Notes: a model not told the origin generated them from the sequence alone. A DNA stretch of 64,000 bases from K23-9 sp049680365 (GCA_049680365.1 JBAUHQ010000430.1:1-64000), one strand, 5' to 3'. Numbered from the stretch's first letter, positions 1 through 9,929 are shown. A program made the numbers and translations.

Positions 1-152
1 CGGTAGGAGCTGACCGCGCCATCGGCAATGAATTGATCTCGGATTCGCGTGGCTGCCATGCCCAATCGACGGAACAAGGCAGGTTCCAACGGAAGATCAA
101 CCGTGAACTCACAGCAAGACTGCCCCATCCAGTGATGCCGAATTTCAATCAT
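1..152 (-). CDS. N-terminal part of an unidentified protein, cut by the window edge
   Basis: An open frame runs leftward from an ATG at 150-152 to the window edge, 50 codons without a stop. The product begins MIEIRHHWMGQSCCEFTVDL and continues with a Leu/Arg/Ala-rich stretch. I recognise no family from this fragment and see no signal peptide. The next gene on the same strand ends at 210, 57 bases upstream, so the two may share a transcript. The start is the first ATG of the frame, without a strong Shine-Dalgarno sequence. The call rests only on frame openness and normal amino-acid composition. Confidence 0.5.
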   Translation of the reverse strand, partial: MIEIRHHWMGQSCCEFTVDLPLEPALFRRLGMAATRIRDQFIADGAVSSY

Positions 153-209
153 GGCTGAACTATTTGAGGACGGAGGCACATTTCGATGGCGAGAACGTCA
201 TGCCGGTGG

Positions 210-1802
210 TTACTGGGCGGCTTCGATGATCACTACGCCGGCGTTACTGACCAGATCCACTCCTGCCTTACGTTCATCGTTGTTCCATGCGGCCGACGGA
301 CGACCAGCCGCTGCAAACGAAAACGGCTCGCCCGACGTCTGAAAACCTCGCCAACCGCGCCCCGTACTTGAGTACGATTTGCTATCCAGTTGCTCACGAA
401 GCCCCCGTACTTTGACCGCTCCGGACTGAGTAAACGCGTAGATCGCCGTGCCAGTCAACTCATTGGGATCCGCATCACGTTTGGGAACCGCCATTCCTGT
501 CAGCCGAATCACGCCGCTGTGTGAAACGATTCGATGAGACTCACTTTTCAGTTTTTGCTCAACGATCCACTTTGTGTTTCCGTATTCATTCAACACGTCC
601 ACGACGCCGGCTATCTTACCCAGCGAAAGATCTGCTCGCACGAAATGCCCCGTCACGTTTCCATCGACGCCACTAATTTGCATCGGATCCGGCGGTGGCG
701 ATACCGTCATCCTTGAATCGCCGCTATGTGACGTCGAAGTGTTCGTGACCTCGTCAGTTTGCATGATTGCCAGATCACCTCTGATGCCAGAGATAGTTCG
801 AATGGGTGCTTGGCGAATCGTGACACTACCGTCGATATCGACCACACTAAAATCCGTTCCATAGCTGCGGTCTTGAGAGCCATCGGTTGTCAAAACCAAG
901 TTCGCCTTCACACTCTTGATGTCCACCGCCACCATGCACCCGCGTACGGCAACCGTTTCACAAGTCGGAACATAGATCGTCACCTTCGCGCTGCGGCGCC
1001 AATAACCGCTCAGCGAACCGCCTCCGCCCGGCGAGTTGATTCTCCCGGACAAATGCCGGTTGCCTTCCTGGCCCGTTAAGCCCGCCATCGTCAACGTATT
1101 CACTTGACGCCCCTGCATCGATCGATAGATCGAATAATGCAGTTCGTTTTCCTCCAGTAGTTGCTGTCGAAAACGACGTCCCGATTGGTCCATCTCTTTT
1201 CCACGATCGCTCGCAAGAAACTCCTGCTCTTGTTTTTGCCGAACCTCATCCGACACTCCAACGAAGTCATCCGCCTGCCGAAGTTCGTGGTTGACCTTGA
1301 TCGCATCGAACTCTGACGCATCGGGCTCCTCGGTCCCTAAGACCCGTTTTTCGATCACGCACTTAATGTTCTTGCCGTTCCAACCACGAAGCAGCACGTC
1401 GTCCGCTGTGATCACGACTTGTCGAGACTCACCCAGGTCAAAAGAAACGGTTTCACGTTGTTCGAATACACCAAATGGCTCAACCAGCACCTTCGCCTTG
1501 TCGACCTCCGACTGCAGTTGAGCGAATTTGGCCTGCGCAGCGTCAAGTTGCTGGCTATTGGACAGCGCTGATGCGGCCGATCGAAACTGCTGGGCACGGA
1601 TCGCTTCAAGCTCGGCTTTCGCAGACTGAAATTTCTCTAGCAGATCCGCGTCAACATAAAACGCCCCCGTTGCGGTATGCCCACACGCGATGTGATTGGC
1701 AGGAGCTTCAATCGTTGCGATTTTCGCATCCTGCGCAAACGCAGACGGCGACAACGCGGCTAACACGCACGCGAGGACACAGACAACGTTTCGCAATGAC
1801 AT
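210..1802 (-). CDS. Secreted protein of unknown function with coiled-coil and beta-repeat regions
   Basis: This 530-residue protein starts with a clear Sec signal peptide (residues 1-24, ending SPSAFAQ). An Ala/Gln/Glu-rich helical stretch at about residues 45-95 should form a coiled coil. The C-terminal half is rich in Gly, Val, Ser and Thr in short beta-like repeats, as in surface-exposed beta-solenoid proteins. I place the start at the ATG at 1800-1802 because the signal peptide begins there. The frame stays open for 55 more codons upstream, but that part overlaps the preceding propeller gene. It lies 13 bases after that gene, so the two probably form an operon for envelope proteins. I cannot name a family. 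Confidence 0.75.
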   Translation of the reverse strand: MSLRNVVCVLACVLAALSPSAFAQDAKIATIEAPANHIACGHTATGAFYVDADLLEKFQSAKAELEAIRAQQFRSAASALSNSQQLDAAQAKFAQLQSEVDKAKVLVEPFGVFEQRETVSFDLGESRQVVITADDVLLRGWNGKNIKCVIEKRVLGTEEPDASEFDAIKVNHELRQADDFVGVSDEVRQKQEQEFLASDRGKEMDQSGRRFRQQLLEENELHYSIYRSMQGRQVNTLTMAGLTGQEGNRHLSGRINSPGGGGSLSGYWRRSAKVTIYVPTCETVAVRGCMVAVDIKSVKANLVLTTDGSQDRSYGTDFSVVDIDGSVTIRQAPIRTISGIRGDLAIMQTDEVTNTSTSHSGDSRMTVSPPPDPMQISGVDGNVTGHFVRADLSLGKIAGVVDVLNEYGNTKWIVEQKLKSESHRIVSHSGVIRLTGMAVPKRDADPNELTGTAIYAFTQSGAVKVRGLREQLDSKSYSSTGRGWRGFQTSGEPFSFAAAGRPSAAWNNDERKAGVDLVSNAGVVIIEAAQ

Positions 1803-1815
1803 TCTTAGATCCAAC

Positions 1816-3066
1816 TTACCGCACGTCCAAGCACGCAGCTTCGGTTGTACTGCGAACGTAGATATGGCCGTCGCTGTAAGCGGGAGTCGACCAGCATTTG
1901 CCGTCCACGGCATGAATTCGACCGGTTTCGGAGTAGGCAGAGGGCTTGGCATCAACCAGAACCACATCTCCTGCGTCGCTTAGCACGACCAATTTTTCAC
2001 CTACCAAAATACAATTTCCTGGGCCAAAACCACCCTCTTTCCATTTGATTTCGCCGGTCGCTAATTCAACACACTGCAACGGCGCTTCGCCATACTTTTT
2101 GAACTCGAACAATCCGTATAAGTGCCCGTCGTGTGCGACAGGCGTACTCCAGTGGTTCATCAGTTGGTTTGGTTTGAACCACAATTCTTCGGGTTCGTTG
2201 GTTCCGTTGACGCGGAAGCATGCTGCCCCGACACCGTAACCAGCCGAGCAGTAGACCAAGTCTCCGTCAACAACCGGCGATGCGGCGGTCGAAGTGCTGA
2301 ATTTGAAAACCGCTCGCCAAAGCTCTTCGCCGTTGGACGGATCAATTGATACCAAACCTGATTGCATGAAGTAGATGATTTGTTTCTTGCCTTTGATCGT
2401 CGCCAAAGTCGGAGTCGCGTGCGTCATCATTTCATCGCCGCTCTTCCAAATCACATCGCCGGTATTCTTATCGACGGCCAAGAACGATTCACCTGCGCCA
2501 CCACCAGCGATGTACAACGCGTCGCCGTCCATCACGGGTGACGTTGCGTTGAGCCACTTGATTTCGCGGCCAGCGTGCTGCGATGCGATGTCGCGCTGCC
2601 AGATTTGTTTGCCGCTGGCCGCGTCCAGACAAGTCAACTTCATGTAAGAATCGTAAACGTAGACATGTTTACCGTCAGTCGTCGGAGTTGATCGTGGGCC
2701 GTCGCCTCCTTTGTTATCTCGAGCTCCTGCGTTTCCGCCGCCTTGTTTGTATTCGCTGGAGCCTAATTTTACGCTCCAGAGTTCGCTACCTGATTCCGTG
2801 TCGACTGCCAAACACTGCTCACGGCCTTCGCGGCCAATGATGGTGAATGCTTTGTTGCCAGCGATCGTAAACGAACTGAAACCCAAGGGCGTTGGTGTTT
2901 TCCAAACGACTTTCGGCTTGGCGGCACTCCAATCTGCATTCGCAATCGTCTCAGCTGACTTTCCGTCACCATCTACGCCTCGATACTGTGGCCAATTTTC
3001 TGCGAAACTGGGTGCAACGAACAACAACATCAAGCCAACAAACGCTAACAATCGCTTCGGATACAT
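1816..3066 (-). CDS. PQQ-type (BamB-like) beta-propeller protein, exported
   Basis: The 416-residue product has a Sec signal peptide (about residues 1-22, ending VAPSFAEN) followed by propeller blades. Each blade carries the repeat core of a small-residue/Asp turn and a Trp, for example SGSELWSVKL, SGKQIWQRD, TGDVIWKSG, NGEELWRAV and TGEIKWKEG. This is the signature of the PQQ-like eight-bladed propeller also found in the outer-membrane assembly factor BamB. In planctomycetes such proteins are numerous and mostly uncharacterised, so a dehydrogenase or assembly role cannot be assigned. It is the upstream gene of a likely pair with the secreted protein at 210-1802. Confidence 0.88.
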   Translation of the reverse strand: MYPKRLLAFVGLMLLFVAPSFAENWPQYRGVDGDGKSAETIANADWSAAKPKVVWKTPTPLGFSSFTIAGNKAFTIIGREGREQCLAVDTESGSELWSVKLGSSEYKQGGGNAGARDNKGGDGPRSTPTTDGKHVYVYDSYMKLTCLDAASGKQIWQRDIASQHAGREIKWLNATSPVMDGDALYIAGGGAGESFLAVDKNTGDVIWKSGDEMMTHATPTLATIKGKKQIIYFMQSGLVSIDPSNGEELWRAVFKFSTSTAASPVVDGDLVYCSAGYGVGAACFRVNGTNEPEELWFKPNQLMNHWSTPVAHDGHLYGLFEFKKYGEAPLQCVELATGEIKWKEGGFGPGNCILVGEKLVVLSDAGDVVLVDAKPSAYSETGRIHAVDGKCWSTPAYSDGHIYVRSTTEAACLDVR

Positions 3067-3297
3067 CGTTCAATTCTCAGGAGGGTAGGAATGGCTGGGG
3101 CAGTGCAACCACACATGCGTCGCAGATTTTACTTGCTGGAGGGGCATTTTGGCAGCGGCAAGACAACGTAACAATTTGCGGCGATTTCCCTTGTTCTGGC
3201 GAAGGACTCCGGCACAAACAGAAAATGGCCCAGGACCAAACGGCTCGGATCGACTACGATTGAGGTTCCCAACCAGCCGATTTTTTTGGAGCAAAAG
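3067..3297. other. Divergent intergenic region
   Basis: These 231 bases separate the leftward propeller gene from the rightward isomerase-like gene and should hold both promoters. I see no convincing -35/-10 pair, no sigma-54 element and no copy of the dispersed repeats. The only clear signal is the Shine-Dalgarno GGAG at 3288-3291 in front of the rightward gene. Confidence 0.5.
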
Positions 3298-4200
3298 ATG
3301 AAACGTCGCCATTTCTTAGGTGCAACCGCCGGCGCTGCACTAGCTCTCACGCGTCCCCAGGACCTATTCGCCTTAGAACCAGACAATCTTTATCGTAAAG
3401 AAATTGGCATCCAGCTTTATACGCTTCGCAACGAGATCAAGAATGACGTCGATGCGACATTGAAAGCCGTCGCTGACGCTGGCTACAAACAAGTGGAATG
3501 CTATGGCTTCCCAAATGCCCAGCCGATGATGAAGGCCGCTGCCGATAATGGCTTGGCGATTCGATCGACGCACTTCGACTGGGACAGCGTTGTCAATCCG
3601 GATCAGGAAGGCGTCAAACCGTTTTCCGAAATCTTGGAAGCTGCCAACAAGGCCGGTTTAAAACACTTGGTCATTCCCTACCTAGCCGACAAGAATCGCA
3701 AGTCGTTGGACGACTACAAGCAACTTTGTGATCGTTGCAACAAAAGTGCCGAGGAAGCAAAGTCCGCAGGCATCCAATTGTCCTACCATAACCACTCGTT
3801 TGAATTCCGATCCCTGGAAGACGGCAAGACGGGTTACGACACGATGATCGAACGCTTTTCACCGGACATGCACTTTGAAGTGGACGTGTTTTGGATCCAG
3901 CTGGGTGGCCACGATCCTGTCGAGATGATTCGCAAGTTAAAAGGCCGCGTGTCGCAGTTGCACCTGAAAGATCTCAACAAAGAAATCAAGGCACCAGCCT
4001 ACAGCGGCATTCCCGAAGAAGCATTCGAAGAATTAGGCGATGGCGTGATCCCAATGGAGCCAATCATTGACGTCGCCCAAGAAGCAGGCGTTAAGATTTG
4101 CCACGTCGAACAGGATCACTCGCCACATCCCATCAAGAGCATTCAGCAAAGCATCAAACACTTGCAAACACTGCAATTAGCCGGTGCCAACAAGGGCTAA
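3298..4200 (+). CDS. Sugar phosphate isomerase/epimerase family protein with Tat signal
   Basis: The 300-residue product begins with a twin-arginine signal (KRRHFLGATAGAALAL), so it is probably exported folded. The rest matches the xylose isomerase-like TIM barrel (AP endonuclease family 2): an early IGIQLYTLR strand, Glu and His ligand-type positions (QVECYGF, YHNHSFEF, FEVDVFWIQ), HLKDLN, and a late CHVEQDHS motif. The start is the ATG at 3298, six bases after GGAG; an upstream in-frame TTG at 3286 would include that ribosome-binding site. Exported barrels of this family are common in planctomycetes and are thought to act on sugars; the substrate is unknown. Confidence 0.9.
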   Translation: MKRRHFLGATAGAALALTRPQDLFALEPDNLYRKEIGIQLYTLRNEIKNDVDATLKAVADAGYKQVECYGFPNAQPMMKAAADNGLAIRSTHFDWDSVVNPDQEGVKPFSEILEAANKAGLKHLVIPYLADKNRKSLDDYKQLCDRCNKSAEEAKSAGIQLSYHNHSFEFRSLEDGKTGYDTMIERFSPDMHFEVDVFWIQLGGHDPVEMIRKLKGRVSQLHLKDLNKEIKAPAYSGIPEEAFEELGDGVIPMEPIIDVAQEAGVKICHVEQDHSPHPIKSIQQSIKHLQTLQLAGANKG

Positions 4201-4202
4201 GC

Positions 4203-4397
4203 TTAAAACTGCGCGGCGACAACCAACAATGCCATCGTCAACCCAAAGACGAGCGCAGCGAGACCGCCAAAGTACAACGCTTCGCGAAAGACACCGACCT
4301 CTTGCGGTGTCTCCAATCGCTGGGGCTGCGGATCAATAAATTCGCTTCGGGTCGCGGGCGGTTGATAAGGATTCGGAGCGTTGGACTGTCTGTTCAT
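4203..4397 (-). CDS. Small single-pass membrane protein
   Basis: This 64-residue protein has a polar Pro/Asn/Gln-rich N-terminus (NPYQPPATRSEF) and one hydrophobic helix at the C-terminus (about residues 40-64). The NPYQPP motif is common in planctomycete membrane proteins. It converges on the isomerase-like gene with a two-base gap and lies 13 bases downstream of the FAH-family gene on the same strand, so it may be co-transcribed with it. No function can be assigned. Confidence 0.6.
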   Translation of the reverse strand: MNRQSNAPNPYQPPATRSEFIDPQPQRLETPQEVGVFREALYFGGLAALVFGLTMALLVVAAQF

Positions 4398-4410
4398 TGG
4401 CGTGACTCAC

Positions 4411-5235
4411 TTATTCCGCGACACATGAATTCGTCAGCGTGCCGATTCCATCGATTTGAACACTGCACGAATCACCGGGCTTCAAGAATACCGGTGGTTT
4501 TCGGGCCGCGCCGACTCCCGGCGGCGTACCCGTGAAAATCAAATCACCCGGACGCAACGTGGAAATTTTCGACACGTGAGCGATCAGTTCCGGGATATCG
4601 AAAATCAATTGTTTCGTCGTGCTGTCTTGCATCACTTCATCATTGAGAATCAATCGCACGCGTATATCGCTGGGATCAGGCAGCTCCTCTTTTGTGACGA
4701 TCCACGGACCAATCGGAGCGAACGTGTCAAATGTCTTTCCAAGCAGCCATTGGCCGCCCGGACGACCTTTCTGCCAATCACGGGCAGATACATCATGGCC
4801 GCAGGTGTATCCGTAAACATGATCCATCGCGTCGGCTACTGCGATGTGCTTTCCACCCTTTCCGATAACCACGACCAGTTCGGCTTCGTAATCCACTTCC
4901 TTGGAAACCTTCGGGATTTGAATCGCGTCGCCATGTCCGATGATTGTGCTGACAAACTTATTGAAAACGACCGGCTCCGTGGGGATCTCCGACCCCGTCT
5001 CAATAGCGTGATCTCGGTAGTTCAATCCGATACAAATCACCTTGTCCGGAGTCGGTACCGGTGGCAAAAAGGTTTCAGGTGCAGGCAGCCAATGTGCTGT
5101 TGAATCAACCGAATGAGACGTCGCCAATACGCTGCAATCATTCGGCAAACTGGCGTCCAACAAGGCGACTCGGCCAGCGTCGTAGAAAGCAAAACGCGGT
5201 TGATTGTTTTCGTCCAGGATTCGACAGATTGCCAT
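4411..5235 (-). CDS. Fumarylacetoacetate hydrolase (FAH) family protein
   Basis: The 274-residue protein has the FAH catalytic core: CIGLNYRDHA, the metal-binding pattern YEAELVVVIGKGG, GYTCGHDVSARDWQKG and a late DLIFTGTPPGVG. The metal ligands are expected to be the two Glu residues near YEAEL and the Asp in HDVSARD. Enzymes of this family cleave or decarboxylate C-C bonds of 2,4-diketo or 2-keto acids (fumarylpyruvate, 2-hydroxyhepta-2,4-diene-1,7-dioate, oxaloacetate). The context, a small membrane protein downstream and a DUF1570 gene upstream, does not narrow down the substrate. Confidence 0.92.
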   Translation of the reverse strand: MAICRILDENNQPRFAFYDAGRVALLDASLPNDCSVLATSHSVDSTAHWLPAPETFLPPVPTPDKVICIGLNYRDHAIETGSEIPTEPVVFNKFVSTIIGHGDAIQIPKVSKEVDYEAELVVVIGKGGKHIAVADAMDHVYGYTCGHDVSARDWQKGRPGGQWLLGKTFDTFAPIGPWIVTKEELPDPSDIRVRLILNDEVMQDSTTKQLIFDIPELIAHVSKISTLRPGDLIFTGTPPGVGAARKPPVFLKPGDSCSVQIDGIGTLTNSCVAE

Positions 5236-5303
5236 GTTCGATACTCGATAAGAAAAGTTGTTTTGAAACCTGACGGAAATCTATCATTCCTCATCCATCG
5301 CGA

Positions 5304-6410
5304 CTACCGAACGCGTCGCATGAAGGCGAGGAAAGCTTTGTCCAAGTCCACCAGCGTCATTTCGAAAGCCTGCTCGAACATTTCGATACGTTCCTTTGCC
5401 GAGAGTTCGCGCAGCGGCTTACCCTGGCTAACAAGCTGCATATAGGAGGTGTATTCTTTGCGTTTTGTCTTGATCAAAAAATACGTCAGCGCCCAGGCTT
5501 CGCCGTAGCTAGTCTCCATTGTCGAAGCGTTACGAAATCGTACGTCGTCAGCCAGCAGGGTAGCGAGTGACTCTTCGGGTCGATTGGGAAGGTACTTTTT
5601 CCAACGGCCCAGATTCACTGGATTGACACGCCCAATCCCACGCCAACCGCGTGGATTGCTCATGTCGGGAGATTCAAAAAACATCGCCAACCCTTCGCTC
5701 AACCACATCGGGTTATCGGCAAAGCGTTTCTGCATAGTGCAGTTGTAGGCCAACTGATGAGTTGCCTCGTGAATGATCGTCGCGACATTGCGTTCAAAGT
5801 TGGGCACATTGAACGTCGTCATTCGGTTATTAGCCAAATTGTAATAACCAATCACCGACTTCGCCGTCTCGCCAACGTCCGCAATGCCGTAGTTCAAAAA
5901 GTCATCGTGATCATTCAGCACCAATGCGACCAAAGGGAACCGTGGTTCCGGAAGTTCCCAACGCTGGTTTTTCCAAAACACAAAAAAGCTGCGATACAAT
6001 TGCTCAAACAAACCACCCACACGGCGCACATAATCATCGTTCGTGTTGTGAATAATCACATAATTGGTCGTGTGGTAGACCTTGAAACCTTGCGGCATCT
6101 CAGCCAACATCCGCCGGCCGATTTCCTCGTCATCGATAGGAGCCAGTGGCTGATCATCTGAGCGGCGATTTTGAATCTCTTCCGGCTGGATCGTCCAAAT
6201 TCGTCCATCATCCGCCATCAACATTAGCCCGCCATCCTTGGCTTCGACCATCAATTCGCCCACAACGGTTCGAGGCTCCGCTTGTTCGGATTTCGAGAAC
6301 GTGACGGTTTCAACGGCAAATGTTTCAAATGCAAACAACGCGCAAATAACTTGCACGCTCAGCCGTATGAAGCGACGCGATCGCTGTGTTTGTTGCACCA
6401 ACCTTGGCAT
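5304..6410 (-). CDS. DUF1570 domain protein, exported, with HExxH motif
   Basis: The 368-residue product has an N-terminal export signal or anchor (about residues 1-30). It carries the metallopeptidase-like HExxH motif (IIHEATHQLAYN), followed by WLSEGLAMFFE, the spacing typical of the gluzincin-like DUF1570 family, which is largely planctomycete-specific. A zinc peptidase activity is an inference from the motif only. A short N-terminal part (residues 35-70) resembles a stretch that often precedes this domain in these bacteria. It is followed by the FAH gene after 68 bases on the same strand. Confidence 0.85.
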   Translation of the reverse strand: MPRLVQQTQRSRRFIRLSVQVICALFAFETFAVETVTFSKSEQAEPRTVVGELMVEAKDGGLMLMADDGRIWTIQPEEIQNRRSDDQPLAPIDDEEIGRRMLAEMPQGFKVYHTTNYVIIHNTNDDYVRRVGGLFEQLYRSFFVFWKNQRWELPEPRFPLVALVLNDHDDFLNYGIADVGETAKSVIGYYNLANNRMTTFNVPNFERNVATIIHEATHQLAYNCTMQKRFADNPMWLSEGLAMFFESPDMSNPRGWRGIGRVNPVNLGRWKKYLPNRPEESLATLLADDVRFRNASTMETSYGEAWALTYFLIKTKRKEYTSYMQLVSQGKPLRELSAKERIEMFEQAFEMTLVDLDKAFLAFMRRVR

Positions 6411-6496
6411 GGATAATCCGGCGAAAAAGAAAAGTAGCTGTCAATAGAGGAGGACTGAGGACGATGCGATCGAGCTAGGCGGGCGATTCGTCGCAC

Positions 6497-8101
6497 TCAG
6501 CTCATTCTACCATGCGATCCAGCGGCCCACCGAGACGAAATAATCGCCAAAATCGTAATCGCCAACACATACCAAAATGCCAACGACGCTTCTTGATACC
6601 TTGCACCGCTATGGAGCTGTTCGAATAGACGAGTTCCCACTGTCGTCACTCCCGGTGGAATTACAGGCAACAAGACAGGCACATCGCCCGACGCGACGAT
6701 CACAGCTCCCAAGAATGCTGCTGCACCCAAGTACTTCAACAGGCCAAAATCCACTTTCCACATCCGACGAAACCAGGTGCCGTCAAGACTTGCATTACTT
6801 AGCAAATTGTCATCGATACCTTGATAACCGGATCGCATCACCCAGTAAGCGACCGGCAACGATCGGACCAGTAATCCAACGACCGTTGGAAACAGCGTCT
6901 GATGATACAAAACGCGGAAGCCAGGCAAATCCATTTGAAACAACCGCACGATCGCTAATCCCACAATCGGACCGGGAATCAAAAAGGCGGCAATGGTTAA
7001 CAGGTCAATGGTTGATCTCAGTCGCGATCGCGTCCGTCCGACAGAAGCAAGGAACCACGCCAACGCCAAAGCAACACCACCGGTGATTGTGGCCAACATG
7101 ATCGTCCATCGGTATTCCGCAGCAAAAGTTCCCGGCGCGGAAGCAACGTTTTCGACAAATCGACTTGCCGACCAACTGACCGTTCGTTCGCTTCCAACGA
7201 CGACCACGTCGTGCCCCGCCTTGATGACGATTCCCAACCAAGGAACGACAACGACTAAGGCTGCGATCAGAACGCACAACACGTTCGCAATGATCGTGGT
7301 CTTTTGCGATACACTCTCGGTCGACCGTGAAGGTTCGATTGACGCCTTGCCGGACAGCGAAGGACCCAGTTTTGAAAACAAAACGTACAAGATCCCAGCG
7401 GCAAAAAACATTGGCAATGCAATCGTTGTGCCGATCGCACCAACCGTTGGATCCACAACAAACTGAAGATAAAAACGATCGGCCAGCGTGCGAAAACCAT
7501 ACAGATCGACGACCGTCATTTCTGTCGCCGCCAAGGCTGCCGTTGCCAACAGTGATGTGAATACCCACGGCATCGCCAACGGTAATCGCACACGCCACCA
7601 GATGCCGACCGGTCCCAATTCCATCTGACTCTGCTGAATCACGGCTGGCGACACATGTCGGGTGCCATACCAAGTTGCTAATGCCACTAGGCTGCCACCG
7701 AATAGTCCATGAATCCATCCGCAAGCGACCAACCCACCAAAAATTCCGCCTAGCCCGCCATAACCGCTGGCACCCACCTGCGTCAGTGGCAACCACCCAA
7801 ACTTGCCAGCCGTTGCTTCCCAGGCCGCAGCGTGCAAAACCAGTGGTGTCGCAGCCGCAATGACCATCGCCATCAAAAACGCACGGCTAAGCCAGTTGCC
7901 AGCATGGCCCCGAAATTCGCTGACAGTCGACGCAGCCCAAGCCCCCACAATCCCAACAATCGCTGCAATTGCCATCGCGACGACCATCAACTGCACTGTC
8001 AACAAGAGGGACACGTAAGAAACCAGCGTGATAATTAGGCTATAAGTGGGACGCGCTCCCCCGAGTCTGTTTTCGGGCCATAGCTGCGGACGCCCTCCCA
8101 T
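6497..8101 (-). CDS. Two-domain ABC transporter permease (FbpB/ThiP-like)
   Basis: The 534-residue protein has about 12 hydrophobic segments arranged as two permease halves, each with the EAA-type loop between its last helices (QMELGPVGIWWRVRLPLAM and a related stretch near residue 450, SNASLDGTWFRRMWKV). This duplicated layout is that of iron(III) (FbpB/AfuB) and thiamine (ThiP) permeases. I chose the ATG at 8099-8101, which leaves 39 bases to the divergent kinase-like gene; a longer frame to 8242 would overlap that gene. No ATPase or binding-protein gene lies nearby, so the partners must be encoded elsewhere and the substrate is unknown. Confidence 0.82.
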   Translation of the reverse strand: MGGRPQLWPENRLGGARPTYSLIITLVSYVSLLLTVQLMVVAMAIAAIVGIVGAWAASTVSEFRGHAGNWLSRAFLMAMVIAAATPLVLHAAAWEATAGKFGWLPLTQVGASGYGGLGGIFGGLVACGWIHGLFGGSLVALATWYGTRHVSPAVIQQSQMELGPVGIWWRVRLPLAMPWVFTSLLATAALAATEMTVVDLYGFRTLADRFYLQFVVDPTVGAIGTTIALPMFFAAGILYVLFSKLGPSLSGKASIEPSRSTESVSQKTTIIANVLCVLIAALVVVVPWLGIVIKAGHDVVVVGSERTVSWSASRFVENVASAPGTFAAEYRWTIMLATITGGVALALAWFLASVGRTRSRLRSTIDLLTIAAFLIPGPIVGLAIVRLFQMDLPGFRVLYHQTLFPTVVGLLVRSLPVAYWVMRSGYQGIDDNLLSNASLDGTWFRRMWKVDFGLLKYLGAAAFLGAVIVASGDVPVLLPVIPPGVTTVGTRLFEQLHSGARYQEASLAFWYVLAITILAIISSRWAAGSHGRMS

Positions 8102-8140
8102 CGTAACTGATCCATTCCCGCTGGCAGATCCTCGCGACTG

Positions 8141-9910
8141 ATGAAAATAACAGCCATCCCACAACTGTATCGCAACCTGCGGCGATGGCGGGAAATCTTG
8201 AAAGTGCTGCGACGCTATGGACTGGCCGACTGGCTTAGCCAATACCGTCGATTTCCGTTCCGCGATTCCTTCAAAGACCGCGGCGGTGTGCCGCTATCGG
8301 AATACTCACGCGAACAACGTGTTCGCATGGCACTGACCGAACTCGGCCCGACCTTCATCAAGCTGGGCCAAATTTTGGCCGGACGCCCTGACCTTGTCGG
8401 CGCCGAATTGGGTGATGAACTAAAGAATCTTCGCAGCAACGTGCAACCCGATTCGATCGAAACGGTGCGGCAAACTCTTAGCACGGAACTTGGCGAAGAC
8501 TACGAGAGTCACTTTCAAAGCATTAGCCCCACTCCGCTGGCCACCGCCTCCATTGGCCAAGTCCATCGCGCCAAGCTAAACGACGGACGTCACGTCGTCT
8601 TGAAAGTCCAGCGTCATGGCATCGAACAAACGATCCGGCAAGATATCGAAGTCCTTGGTGGACTGGCACAACTTGCCCAACGTGTTGATACGTTGGCCGC
8701 GTGGGGGCCGTCCGATATCGTCAGCCAACTTGCGCCCATGATTACGCGTGAAATGGACTTCGGTCGCGAGCGCCAAAACCTCGATTACTTCGCCGACATG
8801 CTGGCCGACAGTAAACACGCTGTCACAATCCCACGACCGATCAAGTCCCTATGTACCAAACGCGTCATGGTGATGGACGAACTCCAAGGGCAACCGCTTG
8901 CAGACTTCTTAGCCGAATCGAGAGCCAACGCAAACGACACCTTCGAAACGGCACTGACGAAAACGACAACGTCGAAGCAAGATATTGCCAGCGTTCGGAA
9001 GAAAACGAAGCAAGCGCTCAGCGAAACCATCGCCAGCGTCTACTTAACGATGCTGTTCGACCATGGCGTTTTTCATGCTGATCCGCACTCGGGCAACCTG
9101 TACGTCCTGGACGACGGCAGCCTAGGCATTCTTGATTTTGGAATGACTGGCCGCATCGGCGAAACGCTACGTGAAACGATCGAAGAAATGTTGGTGGCGA
9201 TTTCTGGTGGCGACCAAAATCGACTCACACGTTTGATACGCCGCATCGGAAATCCGCCGCCCACGTTGGATGATGCCGCTTTGTCGATTGACGTTGCGGA
9301 ATTTATTGGCACTTTCGGCCGGCAAAACTTCGGTGAATTTGATCTCACCGGCGCGCTGAACGAACTGAGCGCTATTCTGCATGCGCACGCGATCAAACTT
9401 CCCAACCAATCCGCATTGTTGTTGAAAATGCTGATCTCGTTAGAAGGCACGCTCCGAGAACTTGACGCGAGTTTTGATTCGCTGGATGTCGTCAAGAAGT
9501 TTATGCGGAAGACGATGATCCGCCGGATGAGTCCGCAGAGGCGAATTCGACAAGCTCGTCGGATCTATTTGGAAGCCGAAAATTTCATGGAGACGGCTCC
9601 CGACGAATTGCTCGCCCTGGCGCAGCAAGCACGACGCGGTGAAATCCGCGTGAACTTAGAACACCAGCGACTTGGGCCAAGCGTCAACCGTTTAGTGTTG
9701 GGCCTGATGGCGAGCGCGGTTTTCTTAGGTTCGTCGCTCTTGTTGGCGATGAAAGTGCCGCCGTTGTTTTTTGTTGGACGCTCTGTGCTTGGCATGCAAG
9801 ACCTAAGCATCATGGGAATCGCTGGCCTGACCGGCAGCGTGACGGTGATGATGTGGCTGCTGATCGCCATCAACCGCAGCGGACACTTGACCAGAGACAA
9901 CGACAACTAA
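8141..9910 (+). CDS. AarF/UbiB/ABC1 family kinase-like protein
   Basis: The 589-residue protein carries the hallmark UbiB motifs in order: an Ala-rich nucleotide loop (ATASIGQVHRA), the invariant Lys in VVLKVQRHGIE, the family-specific HADPHSGNLY in place of the usual catalytic loop, and LDFGMTG in place of DFG. Two hydrophobic helices at the C-terminus (about residues 520-575) anchor it in the membrane, as in E. coli UbiB. UbiB-family proteins are ATPases needed for ubiquinone or related isoprenoid lipid biosynthesis. The start ATG is preceded by CGCGACTG and diverges from the permease gene. Confidence 0.93.
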   Translation: MKITAIPQLYRNLRRWREILKVLRRYGLADWLSQYRRFPFRDSFKDRGGVPLSEYSREQRVRMALTELGPTFIKLGQILAGRPDLVGAELGDELKNLRSNVQPDSIETVRQTLSTELGEDYESHFQSISPTPLATASIGQVHRAKLNDGRHVVLKVQRHGIEQTIRQDIEVLGGLAQLAQRVDTLAAWGPSDIVSQLAPMITREMDFGRERQNLDYFADMLADSKHAVTIPRPIKSLCTKRVMVMDELQGQPLADFLAESRANANDTFETALTKTTTSKQDIASVRKKTKQALSETIASVYLTMLFDHGVFHADPHSGNLYVLDDGSLGILDFGMTGRIGETLRETIEEMLVAISGGDQNRLTRLIRRIGNPPPTLDDAALSIDVAEFIGTFGRQNFGEFDLTGALNELSAILHAHAIKLPNQSALLLKMLISLEGTLRELDASFDSLDVVKKFMRKTMIRRMSPQRRIRQARRIYLEAENFMETAPDELLALAQQARRGEIRVNLEHQRLGPSVNRLVLGLMASAVFLGSSLLLAMKVPPLFFVGRSVLGMQDLSIMGIAGLTGSVTVMMWLLIAINRSGHLTRDNDN

Positions 9911-9929
9911 ACTGTCGCCAGAGGGTCGT

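Noticed and set aside
8102..8242. Longer start of the ABC permease
   Set aside because: It would overlap the divergent AarF-like gene and adds residues unlike a permease N-terminus.
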